Shown: positions 29,649 through 39,915, counted from the stretch's first letter. The stretch is 64,000 nt of DNA from Candidatus Nitrotoga sp. SPKER (GCA_003402285.1 QFXG01000006.1:34282-98281), one strand, 5' to 3'. The notes: a model not told the origin generated them from the sequence alone. Numbers and translations: made by a program.

Positions 29649-31575
29649 CAGGAGTAGCCTGCTGATTAACAGCATTCTTTGCCGTAATCACACCCAAACG
29701 TTGCTTGAGGGAACGCGGCGGCTGGCCGAAAAGCTGGGAGTAATACATGGTATTGCTCATCACTTTTTTTACGTAATTGCGCGTTTCATCAAAGGGAATA
29801 TTTTCGGTGTAAATGGCTCCTTCCAATGCGCTTTCGCCCCGCCATTTACGGGCGCGTGCAGGGCCAGCGTTATAGGCAGCGGAGGCCAGCACCGGACTAT
29901 TGTCGAGCGACGACAGCACCGTTTTCATGTAATACGTGCCCAGCTTAAAATGAGTATCCAGTTGATTCGCAAGTGCCTGGCGATAACTTTTCATCCCTAT
30001 TTTTTGCGCTATCCAACGCGCCGTAGCAGGCATGATCTGCATCAGCCCTGTGGCGCCTACTGGCGATTTGGCTTGATAAACGAAACGACTCTCCTGCCGT
30101 ATTAAGCCATATACCCAGGCTTCTTCCAGTTCATTCTTACGAACATAACCCTGTAATACCTCACGGTAGGGCGCAAGATAACGCAGGCTGAAGTCATGTA
30201 TTTGAACGGTACGATCAGCGGTGTTGATGGCATGGTCATACATCGCGTTACGACGCGCAATTTCAGCCGCCACCAATAGCTGTTGGTCGTCCAGCTTGCG
30301 CGCCGCCCATGCCCATTCTCGAGCCGCTTCAGTGCGCAAATCCATACGATATAACGCCAGTGTACGTTGAACGGCGGGCTGCGCCAGCATTGCATTTATT
30401 GTCGCTTTGCTTGGCTGATAACTGGCGGACATCGTTGCGGTAGAAATTACTCCGATCTCCTCAGCGGCAAGTTGACCGTAAAAATTATGTTCGCTGCTCA
30501 ATTCGGTAAACAGCACATTCGCTTCCGGCAAACTTCCCCATGCTTTCAAAGCACGTGCCTTCCAATAACGCCAGACACCCTCGCGCTGTTGTTGCGGCGT
30601 CATGGCATTAATGCTCGCCCACACTTCATGCCAGTTTTGCGTAAGCAACGCGGTTCGGGCACGCCATGCCAGCTGCGGCCCGGTCAGGGGCGCCTCACCC
30701 GCCGCCTTATACCATTCCAGCGCGCGTGCATCTCGCTTACGTGCCGCTTCGTAACCTAACCACCCATAAAAATAAGACTGTTCATCGGCAGTAAAATACG
30801 CCGCTTTTTTTTCCCATTGTGAATAAGCTAATTGCGGCGATTGCTTGGCCAGCCGTAGCAAGGCAAACATTGCTACGGTACGCTGCCCTTCAGAAGCATT
30901 ATCCAGCTTGGCCGTGGCAAGATAACGGACCTGATCAGCGGCGGCACTATCCAGTTCGGATGAAGAAAGTGCACGTTTGGCAGGCAACCTCTCCGAGAGC
31001 TGCTTAGCCAGCGTTACATTACCGGCCTCTAGTGCCAAGCGCAAACGTAGCGATACATCCACGGCGTTGATGATACCGCCAGCAATTGCCGCATCGAACA
31101 ATGGAACACAGCTTTCCGGTATTTCCGTGCTATTAGTTAACCATAAATTGCGAGCCTCATGCAGCACTTGTTCTTCTTGTAGACGTTGGCGCGATCGCAG
31201 GGCATAACATATCAGATCCATCTCTCCACCCACCAGACGGGGATATTGCGTGGCAAATTCTTCCCATTGCTGCCTTTTCCCAAGCAATCTCAACCATTCT
31301 GCACGTAGATTGTTAATCACCGGAGTATCATCAGGACGCGCCAAAAATGCTTGAATATCGGCGGTGCTCGCCGTTTCTAATCGCATACGCAACTGGTAAT
31401 AAGCGAGATAAGGTTCTAGCGGGGAATGCTTTAATCGCACGGCCATGCGATCAAGCTTCGCTACATCACCCATCCGAAATGCATCACGCGCGGCAAGAAA
31501 ATCCGCATCCTGATTCGCAACCGCCAACACAGGAATAAGAAGTAATGCAAACACCAAAAAATTTTGAAAACGCAT
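29638..31575 (-). CDS. slt: Soluble lytic murein transglycosylase
   Basis: A 645-residue periplasmic enzyme. A signal peptide (1 to about 20) is followed by a long all-helical, Trp/Ala-rich superhelical region (about 25-450) and a C-terminal SLT lysozyme-like domain. The catalytic Glu is in QESRFVYQAKSPVGATGLMQIMPATA (about residue 495), with AYNAGPARARKW further on. It cleaves glycan strands of peptidoglycan, forming 1,6-anhydromuramic ends. The architecture matches Slt70. The 3' end overlaps the cca start by about 11 bases. Confidence 0.96.
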   Translation of the reverse strand: MRFQNFLVFALLLIPVLAVANQDADFLAARDAFRMGDVAKLDRMAVRLKHSPLEPYLAYYQLRMRLETASTADIQAFLARPDDTPVINNLRAEWLRLLGKRQQWEEFATQYPRLVGGEMDLICYALRSRQRLQEEQVLHEARNLWLTNSTEIPESCVPLFDAAIAGGIINAVDVSLRLRLALEAGNVTLAKQLSERLPAKRALSSSELDSAAADQVRYLATAKLDNASEGQRTVAMFALLRLAKQSPQLAYSQWEKKAAYFTADEQSYFYGWLGYEAARKRDARALEWYKAAGEAPLTGPQLAWRARTALLTQNWHEVWASINAMTPQQQREGVWRYWKARALKAWGSLPEANVLFTELSSEHNFYGQLAAEEIGVISTATMSASYQPSKATINAMLAQPAVQRTLALYRMDLRTEAAREWAWAARKLDDQQLLVAAEIARRNAMYDHAINTADRTVQIHDFSLRYLAPYREVLQGYVRKNELEEAWVYGLIRQESRFVYQAKSPVGATGLMQIMPATARWIAQKIGMKSYRQALANQLDTHFKLGTYYMKTVLSSLDNSPVLASAAYNAGPARARKWRGESALEGAIYTENIPFDETRNYVKKVMSNTMYYSQLFGQPPRSLKQRLGVITAKNAVNQQATPDER

Positions 31576-32043
31576 GGATGATGCCCTTATAAAATTCCGT
31601 TTAGTCGCCCTATTCTCGACTGATTTTGAAATTTTTCTGTTGCAGGCGCTTTCCCTATTTATATTGCAATGAATGCACTCCTACTATCGGTGGCCAATAC
31701 CCGAGACTTGAATTTGGCAAGGCTTGTTATCAACATTAATCCCAGATCAAACAGCCTTTCACGCCTGCACACGCTTAATATTTTAACAGATGCAGATAGC
31801 CTCACATCGCCCGTTTCTGTAAAAACAGTTTTAGTGAAGCTGTACAGGTACTTCAACTCAGGATGCTTTACTCTCAGTGCAGTGAATTTAACAAAAATAC
31901 AACGAAAAATATTTTGTATGCGAATAGCCTGAGATACTATTTTTTGAAAAATAGTTTCAATGATATATAGGCGTGGAGAGAGCGTACAAAAACCTGTAAA
32001 ATGCTGAAATTCAAAAATTCTATTAACAAGGCAAGGAAAACAC
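31576..32043. other. 468-base non-coding region between slt and fbp
   Basis: AT-rich and divergent (slt leftward, fbp rightward). An open frame of 87 codons at 31669-31932 shows no ribosome binding site or recognisable domain and is not accepted. The only clear structures are the palindrome and promoter-like boxes near 31936-31971, described separately. Confidence 0.45.
31936..31971 (+). promoter_or_regulatory. Palindrome overlapping a promoter-like sequence upstream of fbp
   Basis: ACTATTTTT at 31936-31944 and AAAAATAGT at 31947-31955 form a perfect 9-base palindrome with a 2-base centre. TTGAAA at 31944-31949 and TATAGG at 31966-31971 are separated by 16 bases and could serve as -35 and -10 boxes. 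The palindrome would overlap the -35, as an operator might. It lies about 75 bases upstream of the fbp start. Confidence 0.35.
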
Positions 32044-33048
32044 ATGAGCAAAAACTTGGTGCAATTCATTATCGAAGAACAAAGGCAATTACCAGGTGCA
32101 ACGGGCGACTTTACTGGATTACTCAGTGACATCATTACGGCATGTAAACAAATTGCCCATAGTGTAAACAAAGGCGCATTGATTGGCGTGCTGGGGAGTG
32201 CAGGCAGCGAAAATATTCAAGGTGAAACACAAAAAAAGCTGGATGTTATAACCAATGACATCTTCATCGAAGCAAACCAATGGGGCGGCCATCTTACCGC
32301 TATGGCATCTGAAGAAATGGATGACATCTACCCAATTCCTGCGCAATATCCAAAAGGTAAGTACTTGCTGACATTTGATCCGCTGGATGGTTCGTCCAAC
32401 ATTGACGTCAATATTTCCGTTGGTACTATTTTCTCGATTTTGCGTTGCCCAGAAGAAGTAACAAACCCAACTGCAGAAGACTTTCTGCAACCGGGCACCA
32501 AGCAGGTCTGCGCAGGTTATGCGCTATATGGCCCTTCTACCATGTTAGTACTCACTACTGGGCATGGCGTGAACGGCTTCACGCTTAATAATGACATTGG
32601 GGAGTTCATGCTGACTCATCCAAATATGTGCATTCCGGCCGATACCCAGGAATTCGCCATCAACATGTCTAACCAGCGTTTCTGGGAAGCGCCAGTGCAA
32701 CGTTATGTAGAGGAATGCGTAAAAGGTAAAACCCCAGGAGGACGGGAAAAAAACTTCAACATGCGCTGGGTGGCTTCGATGGTTGCGGAGGTGCATCGCA
32801 TTCTCACTCGTGGCGGCATCTTTATGTATCCATTCGATAACAAGGAAGTCGGCAAAGCAGGGAAATTGCGTTTGCTATATGAAGCGAATCCCATGTCTTT
32901 CATCGTGGAGCAAGCAGGAGGAGTATGTTCCACGGGCCGCGAACGCATCATGGAACTCAAGCCAACAGGCTTGCATCAACGTGTGCCAGTGATTCTTGGT
33001 TCGAAAAATGAAGTAGAGCGCGTGGTGGGTTATCATAAAGGTGCATAA
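32044..33048 (+). CDS. fbp: Fructose-1,6-bisphosphatase class I
   Basis: A 334-residue enzyme hydrolysing fructose-1,6-bisphosphate in gluconeogenesis and the Calvin cycle. The metal site [11 protein letters not shown] is at 111-121, with SEEMDD at 89-94 carrying further acidic ligands. [16 protein letters not shown] and [20 protein letters not shown] are also family motifs. In this window it pairs functionally with phosphoribulokinase, supporting autotrophy. AAGGA lies about seven bases before the ATG. The gene is monocistronic and convergent with ubiB. Confidence 0.98.
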   Translation: MSKNLVQFIIEEQRQLPGATGDFTGLLSDIITACKQIAHSVNKGALIGVLGSAGSENIQGETQKKLDVITNDIFIEANQWGGHLTAMASEEMDDIYPIPAQYPKGKYLLTFDPLDGSSNIDVNISVGTIFSILRCPEEVTNPTAEDFLQPGTKQVCAGYALYGPSTMLVLTTGHGVNGFTLNNDIGEFMLTHPNMCIPADTQEFAINMSNQRFWEAPVQRYVEECVKGKTPGGREKNFNMRWVASMVAEVHRILTRGGIFMYPFDNKEVGKAGKLRLLYEANPMSFIVEQAGGVCSTGRERIMELKPTGLHQRVPVILGSKNEVERVVGYHKGA

Positions 33049-33164
33049 CACCAATGGCATTCTTCTAGTGAGTGCCTCACCATGCAAAAAACTTAAGGGA
33101 AATACAACAGGTTTCTAGAGGCGCTCTACATTTACATAAAACTGCTCAAACAAAAATATTCTGC

Positions 33165-34682
33165 CTAACCGCGAAAAAAATACAAAACAATAAACCCGAA
33201 TAGAATTAGCGCGACCAATATAATCAGCTGATTTATTTGTTTTTGTTGGGCTACTAATTCACGTAATACCGTTGCAATTTGTACTCCGGGTTTTTCATTC
33301 AGGGTTTGATACAACAAACGTGGTAATTGTGGCAATAGAATAGCGTAGTGTGGCGCCTCTATTTTTAGAGCATTAAGAAAACCGCGCCAGCCAATTTGCT
33401 CGCTCATCCAACATTCCAACCAGGGCTTGGCAGTCTTCCACAGATCCAGTTCGGGATCCAGTTGCAGACCCAGCCCCTCGATGTTAAGCAAGGTTTTTTG
33501 CAACAGCACAAGCTGGGGCTGGACTTCAATGCCGAACTGGCGTGAGGTCTGGAACAAGCGCAGCAGGACACGTCCAAAAGAAACTTCACGCAAAGGCCGG
33601 TCAAAAATTGGCTCACACACTGCTCGAATAGCTGCCTCTAGTTCATCCACTCGAGTAGCCGCAGGTGCCCACCCAGATTCTATGTGCACTTCCGCCACGC
33701 GTTTATAGTCACGCCGAAAGAAGGCAATGAAATTCTGTGCGAGATAATGCTTGTCGGAATCGGTGAGGGTGCCCATGATGCCGAAATCCAGTGCAATGTA
33801 GCGACCATTTGCGTCCACCTGTACATTACCGGGGTGCATATCAGCATGGAAAAAGCCATCGCGAAAAACTTGGGTGTAAAAAATTTCCACGCCATTGGCT
33901 GCCAACGTAGGAAGGTCGATACCGGCCGCACGTAGCGCCTCCACATGATTGACGGGAAGGCCGTGCATCCGTTCCATCACCATCACTTCATCTGTACACC
34001 AATCCCAATAAATTTCCGGGACTAGCAACAATTTGGAATTGGCAAAATTGCGTTTCAATTGACTGGCGCTGGAGGCTTCACGCATCAGGTCAAGTTCGTT
34101 GTGCAGATGCTTTTCGAATTCCTCTACCACTTTGCGCGGCTTAAGCCGCCTGCCGTCTTCCCACCAGCGTTCAATTAAACTCGCGCAAATATCAAGCAGT
34201 GCGATGTCGTGCGCGATAACGCGTCCGATGCCGGGACGCAGAATTTTTATTGCGACTTCGCGTCCATTTGGCAGCACGGCAAAATGTACTTGAGCGACCG
34301 AAGCGCTGGCAATGGGAGTTGCCTCAAAGCTGAGAAATACTTGATTAAGCTTTTTATTATAAGCCGTCTCCAATAAATCCACAGCTTGTGCAGAAGGAAA
34401 GGGCGGCACCTGGTCTTGTAATTTTGCGAGTCCATCGGCAATATCAATCGGAATCAAATCACGGCGAGTTGACAGCATTTGTCCGAATTTTACGAAGATC
34501 GGGCCCAAGTTCTCTAATGCATGGCGCAATCTCTCTGCACGCGGTGCAGACGTATCACGTGCGAACAACAGCAAATTGATCGGTACCAGTAACCAGCGCG
34601 TGCGAGAATGAGCAAGAATAAACTCGTCCAAGCCGAAGCGCAGTACAACAAAAATTATTTTTAGCAGGCGTAACAGGCGCAT
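33165..34682 (-). CDS. ubiB: Ubiquinone biosynthesis accessory ATPase UbiB
   Basis: A 505-residue atypical kinase-like (ADCK/UbiB) protein. The N-terminal signature [16 protein letters not shown] (about 59-74) contains the KxGQ motif. [10 protein letters not shown] near 125 is the Ala-rich nucleotide loop unique to the family. [14 protein letters not shown] and ALDFGIMG are the catalytic and metal loops. Two hydrophobic segments close the C-terminus (about 480-503). UbiB supports ubiquinone synthesis at the membrane. ubiE and ubiJ lie upstream on the same strand, with a Tim44-like gene between them, and a 193-base gap separates ubiJ from ubiB. Confidence 0.97.
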   Translation of the reverse strand: MRLLRLLKIIFVVLRFGLDEFILAHSRTRWLLVPINLLLFARDTSAPRAERLRHALENLGPIFVKFGQMLSTRRDLIPIDIADGLAKLQDQVPPFPSAQAVDLLETAYNKKLNQVFLSFEATPIASASVAQVHFAVLPNGREVAIKILRPGIGRVIAHDIALLDICASLIERWWEDGRRLKPRKVVEEFEKHLHNELDLMREASSASQLKRNFANSKLLLVPEIYWDWCTDEVMVMERMHGLPVNHVEALRAAGIDLPTLAANGVEIFYTQVFRDGFFHADMHPGNVQVDANGRYIALDFGIMGTLTDSDKHYLAQNFIAFFRRDYKRVAEVHIESGWAPAATRVDELEAAIRAVCEPIFDRPLREVSFGRVLLRLFQTSRQFGIEVQPQLVLLQKTLLNIEGLGLQLDPELDLWKTAKPWLECWMSEQIGWRGFLNALKIEAPHYAILLPQLPRLLYQTLNEKPGVQIATVLRELVAQQKQINQLIILVALILFGFIVLYFFRG

Positions 34683-34875
34683 GAAAATTTTACAAAAATT
34701 TGATTATGTTGCAGTCAGAGCAAAGTGTTACGTCAAATATTTAAAATTGTGCTCTTTGCTTGATTTTATTTCAGTCGCCCAAAAGCTGCTTAATGCAGCC
34801 TCTGAACATTGTGATAGAAAATCAGCTTTGTGACTTTCAAATAAAACTACATGTATTACAACATATTTATAAAGA

Positions 34876-35460
34876 TTAGCGGGAATTCTCAGGAATTAGT
34901 AATCGATTGATACGTTGCTCCAGCCGCGCTACATCATCGCGCAGCTTATCTGTTTGTTGCACGAAATCTGCAACATGAGTAGATTTGGCAAGCAGCGGGG
35001 ATTCTTCCGTCCAGTATTCTGCCAATGCTTGCGACAGGTTAAGTGCCGCATCTTGTATATATTGCTGACCAGACTTGGCATATTGCACGATACGTTCAGC
35101 AGCAATATCGCCCGTCACCCGGCTCAAGTCTTCTGCTGCATCCCAGTGTAAATGACGGCTGAGATAAAAAATTTCGGTCAGTAACGCGGTATCGCCATAG
35201 CTTTCAATTTGCGCATAAGCCGTTTCATCATGCACTGCCAGGCGCGGCAGTAATGATGGGGAGATCGTACAGCTTGCATCGGCGCTTACATCGGCTGCCG
35301 AGACATGCAACGTGCCATCATTTTGAATCGTATAGGCAAAAATAAACGGCGCGATAGTAAAGCGCGCCGTCTTGCCTGCATGAACTGCCAACCGTTGCAA
35401 CGCCCAACCACTTTGAGTGAGTAAGTGATTAAGCGCAGCAGCAGTCGGCTGAAATACCAT
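34876..35460 (-). CDS. ubiJ: Ubiquinone biosynthesis accessory factor UbiJ (SCP2 domain)
   Basis: A 194-residue protein with a sterol-carrier-like SCP2 domain (about 1-120) containing RFTIAPFIFAYTIQNDG and AYAQIESYGDTALLTEIF. A helical tail follows, with EDLSRVTGDIAAERI and a final coiled-coil (DKLRDDVARLEQRINRLL). The pattern matches UbiJ/YigP, which with UbiK binds ubiquinone intermediates in the Ubi metabolon. It starts 3 bases after the Tim44-like gene. The ubiE-ubiJ-ubiB context makes the call firm despite low family conservation. Confidence 0.92.
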   Translation of the reverse strand: MVFQPTAAALNHLLTQSGWALQRLAVHAGKTARFTIAPFIFAYTIQNDGTLHVSAADVSADASCTISPSLLPRLAVHDETAYAQIESYGDTALLTEIFYLSRHLHWDAAEDLSRVTGDIAAERIVQYAKSGQQYIQDAALNLSQALAEYWTEESPLLAKSTHVADFVQQTDKLRDDVARLEQRINRLLIPENSR

Positions 35461-35463
35461 ACT

Positions 35464-36315
35464 TTAAGCTACTTGCTGGATCCCGGATAGCAACCAGACT
35501 GCCTTCTCATCGCGCAGATTCTTTTGCACATGCCAAATTTCATCGAAACTCTCCGGTATGCCGTTATTCTCGCTCAATTGACCACTCATACGAACACTAG
35601 CAATGGCATAGTCACCTTCATTGACCACCTCGACAATCTGAGTATTGATTGTCTGCACATCTGTTTTTTGGGGTACATCGCCGCGTTCCTGTAATTGCAA
35701 GGAAATTTCGGCGAACATTTCGGGCGTAGTGTACTCACGAATATCATTCAGATCCTTACGATCATTTGCAGCCTGCAGGCGGATAAATGAAGTTTTGGCA
35801 CTACGCAGGAAAGCTTCAACCGGAAAATCTGCCGGAATATTACTAGTGGTACTACTATTAACCAGCGGAACAGAGCTTGCAGCGCTACCGCCTGCAAATG
35901 GCTGCTGACGGGGTTCTGGCTGATAGGATGATGCGCCGCTTCCTGCATATTGCATGGCAGGCTGCTGCGGCCGGGATTTGCGAAACCGCGAAACCAGGAA
36001 CATCACCACACCCGCAACCAAAAGCGCCATCAGAATACCGCCCATTGCATTACCTAATCCGCCCAAACCTCCAGCGAACATTGCGCCCAAGCCAGCGCCT
36101 ATTGCCAAACCGGCCAAAGGGCCAAGCCATTTATTACCTGCCGCAGGCGCAGCCGGAGCAGGTGCAGCAGCGGGTGTCTTGGATGTTTGCTGCGGACTCA
36201 TGGTGCGTTGCTGACCAATGCTGCCCCCCCCGCCCATACGCTTAGCTTCGGCGGTTACAGTTAGCATAGAGAAACTAGCCAAGGTAAGAGTTAACAACAA
36301 TAGAAAACGTTTCAT
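35464..36315 (-). CDS. Membrane-anchored Tim44-like domain protein
   Basis: A 283-residue protein. A signal or anchor segment (1 to about 24) is followed by a Gly/Gln/Pro/Ala-rich region (to about 70). Two adjacent Gly-rich membrane segments (about 70-110, LAGLAIGAGLGAMFAGGLGG and GGILMALLVAGVVMFLVSRF) precede a linker and a C-terminal Tim44-like/NTF2-like domain (about 160-283; FLRSAKTSFIRLQAAND, TPEMFAEISLQL). The start at 36315 has GAGG six bases upstream. It is inserted between ubiE and ubiJ. Bacterial Tim44-like proteins have no settled role; lipid or quinone handling is conceivable from context only. Confidence 0.88.
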   Translation of the reverse strand: MKRFLLLLTLTLASFSMLTVTAEAKRMGGGGSIGQQRTMSPQQTSKTPAAAPAPAAPAAGNKWLGPLAGLAIGAGLGAMFAGGLGGLGNAMGGILMALLVAGVVMFLVSRFRKSRPQQPAMQYAGSGASSYQPEPRQQPFAGGSAASSVPLVNSSTTSNIPADFPVEAFLRSAKTSFIRLQAANDRKDLNDIREYTTPEMFAEISLQLQERGDVPQKTDVQTINTQIVEVVNEGDYAIASVRMSGQLSENNGIPESFDEIWHVQKNLRDEKAVWLLSGIQQVA

Positions 36316-36519
36316 GGACCACCTCATTTAATAGTTAACAACAAAAAAAGCGAATAAAGTATAACACTACATTCTTAGTGCACTACAAAATGTAAAGGTT
36401 CCTTTGCGAACCAATTTTGCTATGCCCTTACAATATCTTGATATTAAATCAGCTTACCTGAAGCAAATTAAACATTAAAAATATTTGGAGTGCACTACAG
36501 ACATTGAAAAACATTCTGG

Positions 36520-37254
36520 TTAAATTTTATAGCCTCTATGCAGGGCCACAATTCCAGCATTCAGATTGAAATATTCAACACGAGAGAGTCCAGCCTCTTC
36601 TATCATGCGCTTCAACTCCTCCTGTGAAGGGTGCATACGGATAGATTCTGCCAGGTAGCGATAACTATCCGCATCCTTGGCAATCAGTTCGCCCAACTTC
36701 GGCAGCAGTTTGAACGAGTAAGCATCATACAACGGCTCCAGCGGCTTCCATACCTTGGAAAATTCCAGCACCAGCAAACGGCCACCGGGCTTAAGCACGC
36801 GTTGCATCTCACGTAACGCTGCGTCCTTGTGAGTCACATTGCGCAGGCCGAAAGCAATACTGACACAATTAAAATAATCAGACGGAAAAGGCAAATTTTC
36901 CGCATCACACTGTGCGACTGGTATATTTAAGCCATCATCAATCAAATGGTCACGACCGACGCGCAACATCGCTTTGTTGATATCGGTGAGCCAAACTTGG
37001 CCGCCGTTACCAACCTGCTTGACAAACTGACGGGAAAGATCACCGGAACCACCCGCCACATCCAGCACACGCTCCCCCACTCGTACACCACTAACCTGGA
37101 TGGCGAAACGTTTCCAGAGCCGATGCAAGCCAACTGACATAAGATCATTCATCACATCATATTTGTTAGCGACAGATGTGAAAACTTTGGCTACACGCTC
37201 GGCCTTTTCTGTTTCCGCGATCGTCGTAAAACCGAAATGAGTTGTTTTGTTCAT
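36520..37254 (-). CDS. ubiE: Demethylmenaquinone/ubiquinone C-methyltransferase UbiE
   Basis: A 244-residue SAM-dependent methyltransferase. [39 protein letters not shown] is the typical start, [15 protein letters not shown] (about 63-77) is the SAM-binding motif I, and [36 protein letters not shown] is the C-terminal half signature. It methylates the C2 position of the benzoquinone ring in ubiquinone synthesis. The DUF971 gene precedes it by 28 bases, a common betaproteobacterial order. Confidence 0.97.
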   Translation of the reverse strand: MNKTTHFGFTTIAETEKAERVAKVFTSVANKYDVMNDLMSVGLHRLWKRFAIQVSGVRVGERVLDVAGGSGDLSRQFVKQVGNGGQVWLTDINKAMLRVGRDHLIDDGLNIPVAQCDAENLPFPSDYFNCVSIAFGLRNVTHKDAALREMQRVLKPGGRLLVLEFSKVWKPLEPLYDAYSFKLLPKLGELIAKDADSYRYLAESIRMHPSQEELKRMIEEAGLSRVEYFNLNAGIVALHRGYKI

Positions 37255-37282
37255 TTTATTTCCTCGGGCTTATCGAGCATAT

Positions 37283-37645
37283 CTACGGGATGATTGGAAC
37301 ACGGCTTGCTCCCGCCTCTGCCAATTTGCTTAAATATTCGTTCCATAACGCAGCCTGATATTTCCCGAGCTCATTCAAATAATCCCAGGAATAAAGGCCG
37401 GTATTGTGGCCATCATCAAACGTCAATTTAATAGCGTAACTACCTACGGGCTGCACGTCGATCACGTTCACATCCTGCTTGCCGACCTGCAACACCGCCT
37501 GACTCGGGCCGTGTCCACGCACTGCGGCAGAAGGCGAGTACACGCGCAGAAATTCATACGGCAAGCGGTAACGTGAGCCGTCATCGAAAGCTATTTCCAG
37601 TAGCTTCGATTGTTGATGCAGGGTAATTTCGGTAGGATTAGGCAT
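37283..37645 (-). CDS. DUF971 / gamma-butyrobetaine hydroxylase N-terminal-like protein
   Basis: A 120-residue protein of the DUF971 family: LLEIAFDDGSRYRLPYEFLRVYSPSAAVRGHGP near the N-terminus and the Trp/Tyr-rich FDDGHNTGLYSWDYLNELG near residue 87. The fold occurs at the N-terminus of gamma-butyrobetaine dioxygenases and alone in many proteobacteria, where its function is unclear. I chose the ATG at 37645 because it begins next to the first conserved strand; an upstream in-frame ATG at 37663 would add six residues. It directly precedes ubiE, which is a conserved pairing. Confidence 0.9.
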   Translation of the reverse strand: MPNPTEITLHQQSKLLEIAFDDGSRYRLPYEFLRVYSPSAAVRGHGPSQAVLQVGKQDVNVIDVQPVGSYAIKLTFDDGHNTGLYSWDYLNELGKYQAALWNEYLSKLAEAGASRVPIIP

Positions 37646-37812
37646 GGACACTAAAATTGGCACACGTATATGTTCGGCAGCTTGATAATAGAAAGCGAGG
37701 GCAGCTATAGAAGATAATGTTCCATGCCGCCTTAGCTATTTTACATAAAGCTTTTGCTCAGAAATTTTTTCTCTTTGAAACTTATAAACATAGCCAGCCA
37801 AGCAACCGACCC

Positions 37813-38382
37813 TTAATCGAGGTATTCAAACACCTTGACTACACGTTCCACGCCGCGCGAACTGCTAGCGATATCGGCAGCAGCTTCCGCTTCCTTGTGA
37901 TAGACCATGCCCATCAGGAATACTGAGCTGTTTTCAGTAATTACTTTTACATGTTCAGGCTGAAATCCCCGACTGTTATTGAGAAAGCGCAGCTTGATAT
38001 TGCTAGTGATCAAGGCATCATTACTACGCCAGGATAAATCAGTAAGAGACGATACCTGCAGTTCGTTATTGACCATTTTTACATTCGTTAAGCTTGAGAC
38101 TATTTTTTCAATATCAGCTTTAACTTTTTCGTTAGGCACTTGGCCAGAAATAAGTACACGGCGATTGAAACTGGTGACATTCACATACACGGTATCTTTA
38201 TATTGAACATTTATTTGATTGAGCGCTTTGCTCTCGATGTTTTGGTCTTCGAGAATAATTCCGGCAGTACGGCGATCTGATGACACTAATGCACCCGCGC
38301 CGACACCCGCAGCAATGATCGGAAAGCACCCTTGTATCGCGCCTAGCACGATAGCCAATAATAGGTAATTTAAATAACGCAT
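37813..38382 (-). CDS. dolP: Outer-membrane BON-domain lipoprotein DolP (YraP)
   Basis: A 189-residue lipoprotein: signal peptide with lipobox IQGC (acyl Cys19), then two BON domains (about 45-112 and 120-189) with the pattern V-x-V-x-S-F-N-R-R-V-L-I-S-G-Q-V-P and VKVITENSSVFLMGMVYHKEAEAA. DolP binds anionic phospholipids at division sites and supports outer-membrane integrity. Its neighbours, yraN and rsmI, match the E. coli rsmI-yraN-diaA-dolP arrangement, though diaA is missing here and rsmI is divergent. GAGG lies four bases before the ATG; a GTG at 38394 is the alternative start. Confidence 0.92.
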   Translation of the reverse strand: MRYLNYLLLAIVLGAIQGCFPIIAAGVGAGALVSSDRRTAGIILEDQNIESKALNQINVQYKDTVYVNVTSFNRRVLISGQVPNEKVKADIEKIVSSLTNVKMVNNELQVSSLTDLSWRSNDALITSNIKLRFLNNSRGFQPEHVKVITENSSVFLMGMVYHKEAEAAADIASSSRGVERVVKVFEYLD

Positions 38383-38480
38383 GTTTCCTCTCACTATATA
38401 TGTCGTCGAAGTGCTGACGGTTTCTGCTGATCAAAGTCCAGCCCAAAATTTGTTGCGATAAATGCGGATGTTACCCGAAA

Positions 38481-38825
38481 TCAGGCGGTAAAAGCATTCT
38501 TGATCCATTCTGGTCGAGCACTATCCAGCGTATCAAACAACACCACATCAAAACGGCACGGCGGGGTACGGCTCAGTGTGGCTAAGTAATGCTGAGCCGT
38601 GTGTATCAGCCGAGCCTGCTTGGTCGCATTAATGCTGGCCGCCGCACCACCAAAATCACTACGACTGCGCAAACGCACCTCGGCAAATACCAGCGTGTCG
38701 CCATCTTGCAAAATCAGGTCAATTTCACCATAACGGCAACTATAGTTCCGTTGCAGCAACTTCAGCCCACGACGTTGCAAAAACTGTTCCGCCAACCGTT
38801 CGGCCTCAACCCCACGTGTGCTCAT
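38481..38825 (-). CDS. yraN: YraN family (UPF0102) endonuclease-like protein
   Basis: A 114-residue protein with the UPF0102 pattern: GVEAERLAEQFLQRRGLKLLQRNYSCRYGEIDLILQDGDTLVFAEVR. The residues E, D and E/V-x-V-K/R in GEIDLI and FAEVR correspond to a restriction-endonuclease-like fold. The biochemical role is not established; a Holliday-junction resolvase-like activity has been proposed for the fold. I preferred the ATG at 38825; an in-frame TTG at 38861 would add 12 residues but has no ribosome-binding site. It is divergent from rsmI, its conserved partner. Confidence 0.92.
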   Translation of the reverse strand: MSTRGVEAERLAEQFLQRRGLKLLQRNYSCRYGEIDLILQDGDTLVFAEVRLRSRSDFGGAAASINATKQARLIHTAQHYLATLSRTPPCRFDVVLFDTLDSARPEWIKNAFTA

Positions 38826-39048
38826 ACTTGTGGTAACACTGATTTTTGCATCAGATGACAAGTGTTGACAGGGAGCGCATAAAAACGTTCCATTTCAGGC
38901 TTAATTGATAGGTTGGCTCGCAAATAAATCATTCTTGTCAAAAATCCAAAAAAGGAACGGCGAACCCGATGCATTTTCTGAGGGTAGCACAGCCTTTCAC
39001 GCTCACGTATAGTACGGTGGCTAACGAGCAACAAGAAGAGGACGTGCT

Positions 39049-39915
39049 GTGCATAGCGGGCAAAAACAAAAATTAGAGTGCGCATTATATGTGGTTGCCA
39101 CCCCCATCGGAAATTTGCGAGATATCAGTTTACGTGCGTTGGATGTGCTGATATCTGCCGATACCATTGCCGCTGAAGACACGCGCAATACTTCGAATCT
39201 GCTGAAGCATTATTCCATTTCAGCAAACAAGTTAATCGCATTGCACCAACATAACGAACGAGCGGCAGCAGAAAAAATGATCACGCTGCTGGCCCAAGGT
39301 CAGTCGATTGCCCTGGTATCCGATGCAGGCACCCCGACGATAAGCGACCCTGGTGCGATATTAGTGGCAGAAGTACGCACCGCTGGTTACCGTGTGATCC
39401 CTATCCCGGGAGCAAACGCCGCATTAGCAGCCCTATCCGCCGCCGGATTGCCCGCACCGCACTTCCTTTTTTATGGATTTCTGCCTAATAAACCAGCTGC
39501 ACGTTGCCGTGCGTTACAAGAACTGATCGCCTTACCTTATACCCTGATATTTTACGAAGCCCCGCATCGTATACTGGAATGTGTGACTGATCTGCAAAGC
39601 GTTTTCGGTGATGACCGACAAATTGTATTTGCACGCGAAATCACCAAGCTTTTTGAGAGCATTCAACGATGTTCTCTCGCCGAAGCACTGATTTGGCTGA
39701 ATGGTGATCCCAACCGCCAACGGGGTGAATTCGTATTGCTGGTTTCCGGCGCAACAGCACAACAAGAAGGATTAAATGCAGATGCTGAACATGTATTGGC
39801 GACGCTGTTGCACGAATTACCACTCAAGCAGGCAGTACAGCTCGCCGTGCGTATTACTGGAGCAGGGCGTAACGAACTATACCAACGCGCCCTCTCACTC
39901 AAATCCCTAACTTAA
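39049..39915 (+). CDS. rsmI: 16S rRNA (cytidine1402-2'-O)-methyltransferase
   Basis: A 288-residue SAM-dependent methyltransferase of the tetrapyrrole-methylase fold. LYVVATPIGNLRDISLRALDVL (13-34), AEDTRNTSNLL, SIALVSDAGTPTISDPG and PGANAALAALSAAGLP are the family motifs. It modifies C1402 in the ribosomal decoding site together with RsmH. The start is GTG at 39049, with GAGG about eight bases upstream. It lies divergent from yraN, which is its usual neighbour. Confidence 0.97.
   Translation: MHSGQKQKLECALYVVATPIGNLRDISLRALDVLISADTIAAEDTRNTSNLLKHYSISANKLIALHQHNERAAAEKMITLLAQGQSIALVSDAGTPTISDPGAILVAEVRTAGYRVIPIPGANAALAALSAAGLPAPHFLFYGFLPNKPAARCRALQELIALPYTLIFYEAPHRILECVTDLQSVFGDDRQIVFAREITKLFESIQRCSLAEALIWLNGDPNRQRGEFVLLVSGATAQQEGLNADAEHVLATLLHELPLKQAVQLAVRITGAGRNELYQRALSLKSLT

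Noticed and set aside
31669..31932. An 87-codon plus-strand frame in the slt-fbp gap
   Set aside because: No ribosome-binding site, no domain and composition like the surrounding non-coding DNA.
33056..33076. A short hairpin between fbp and ubiB
   Set aside because: The stem is seven bases with a mismatch and no T-run follows, so a terminator cannot be claimed.
38862..39048. A possible RNase P RNA gene next to rsmI, where rnpB often lies
   Set aside because: None of the conserved RNase P RNA core segments is present on either strand.
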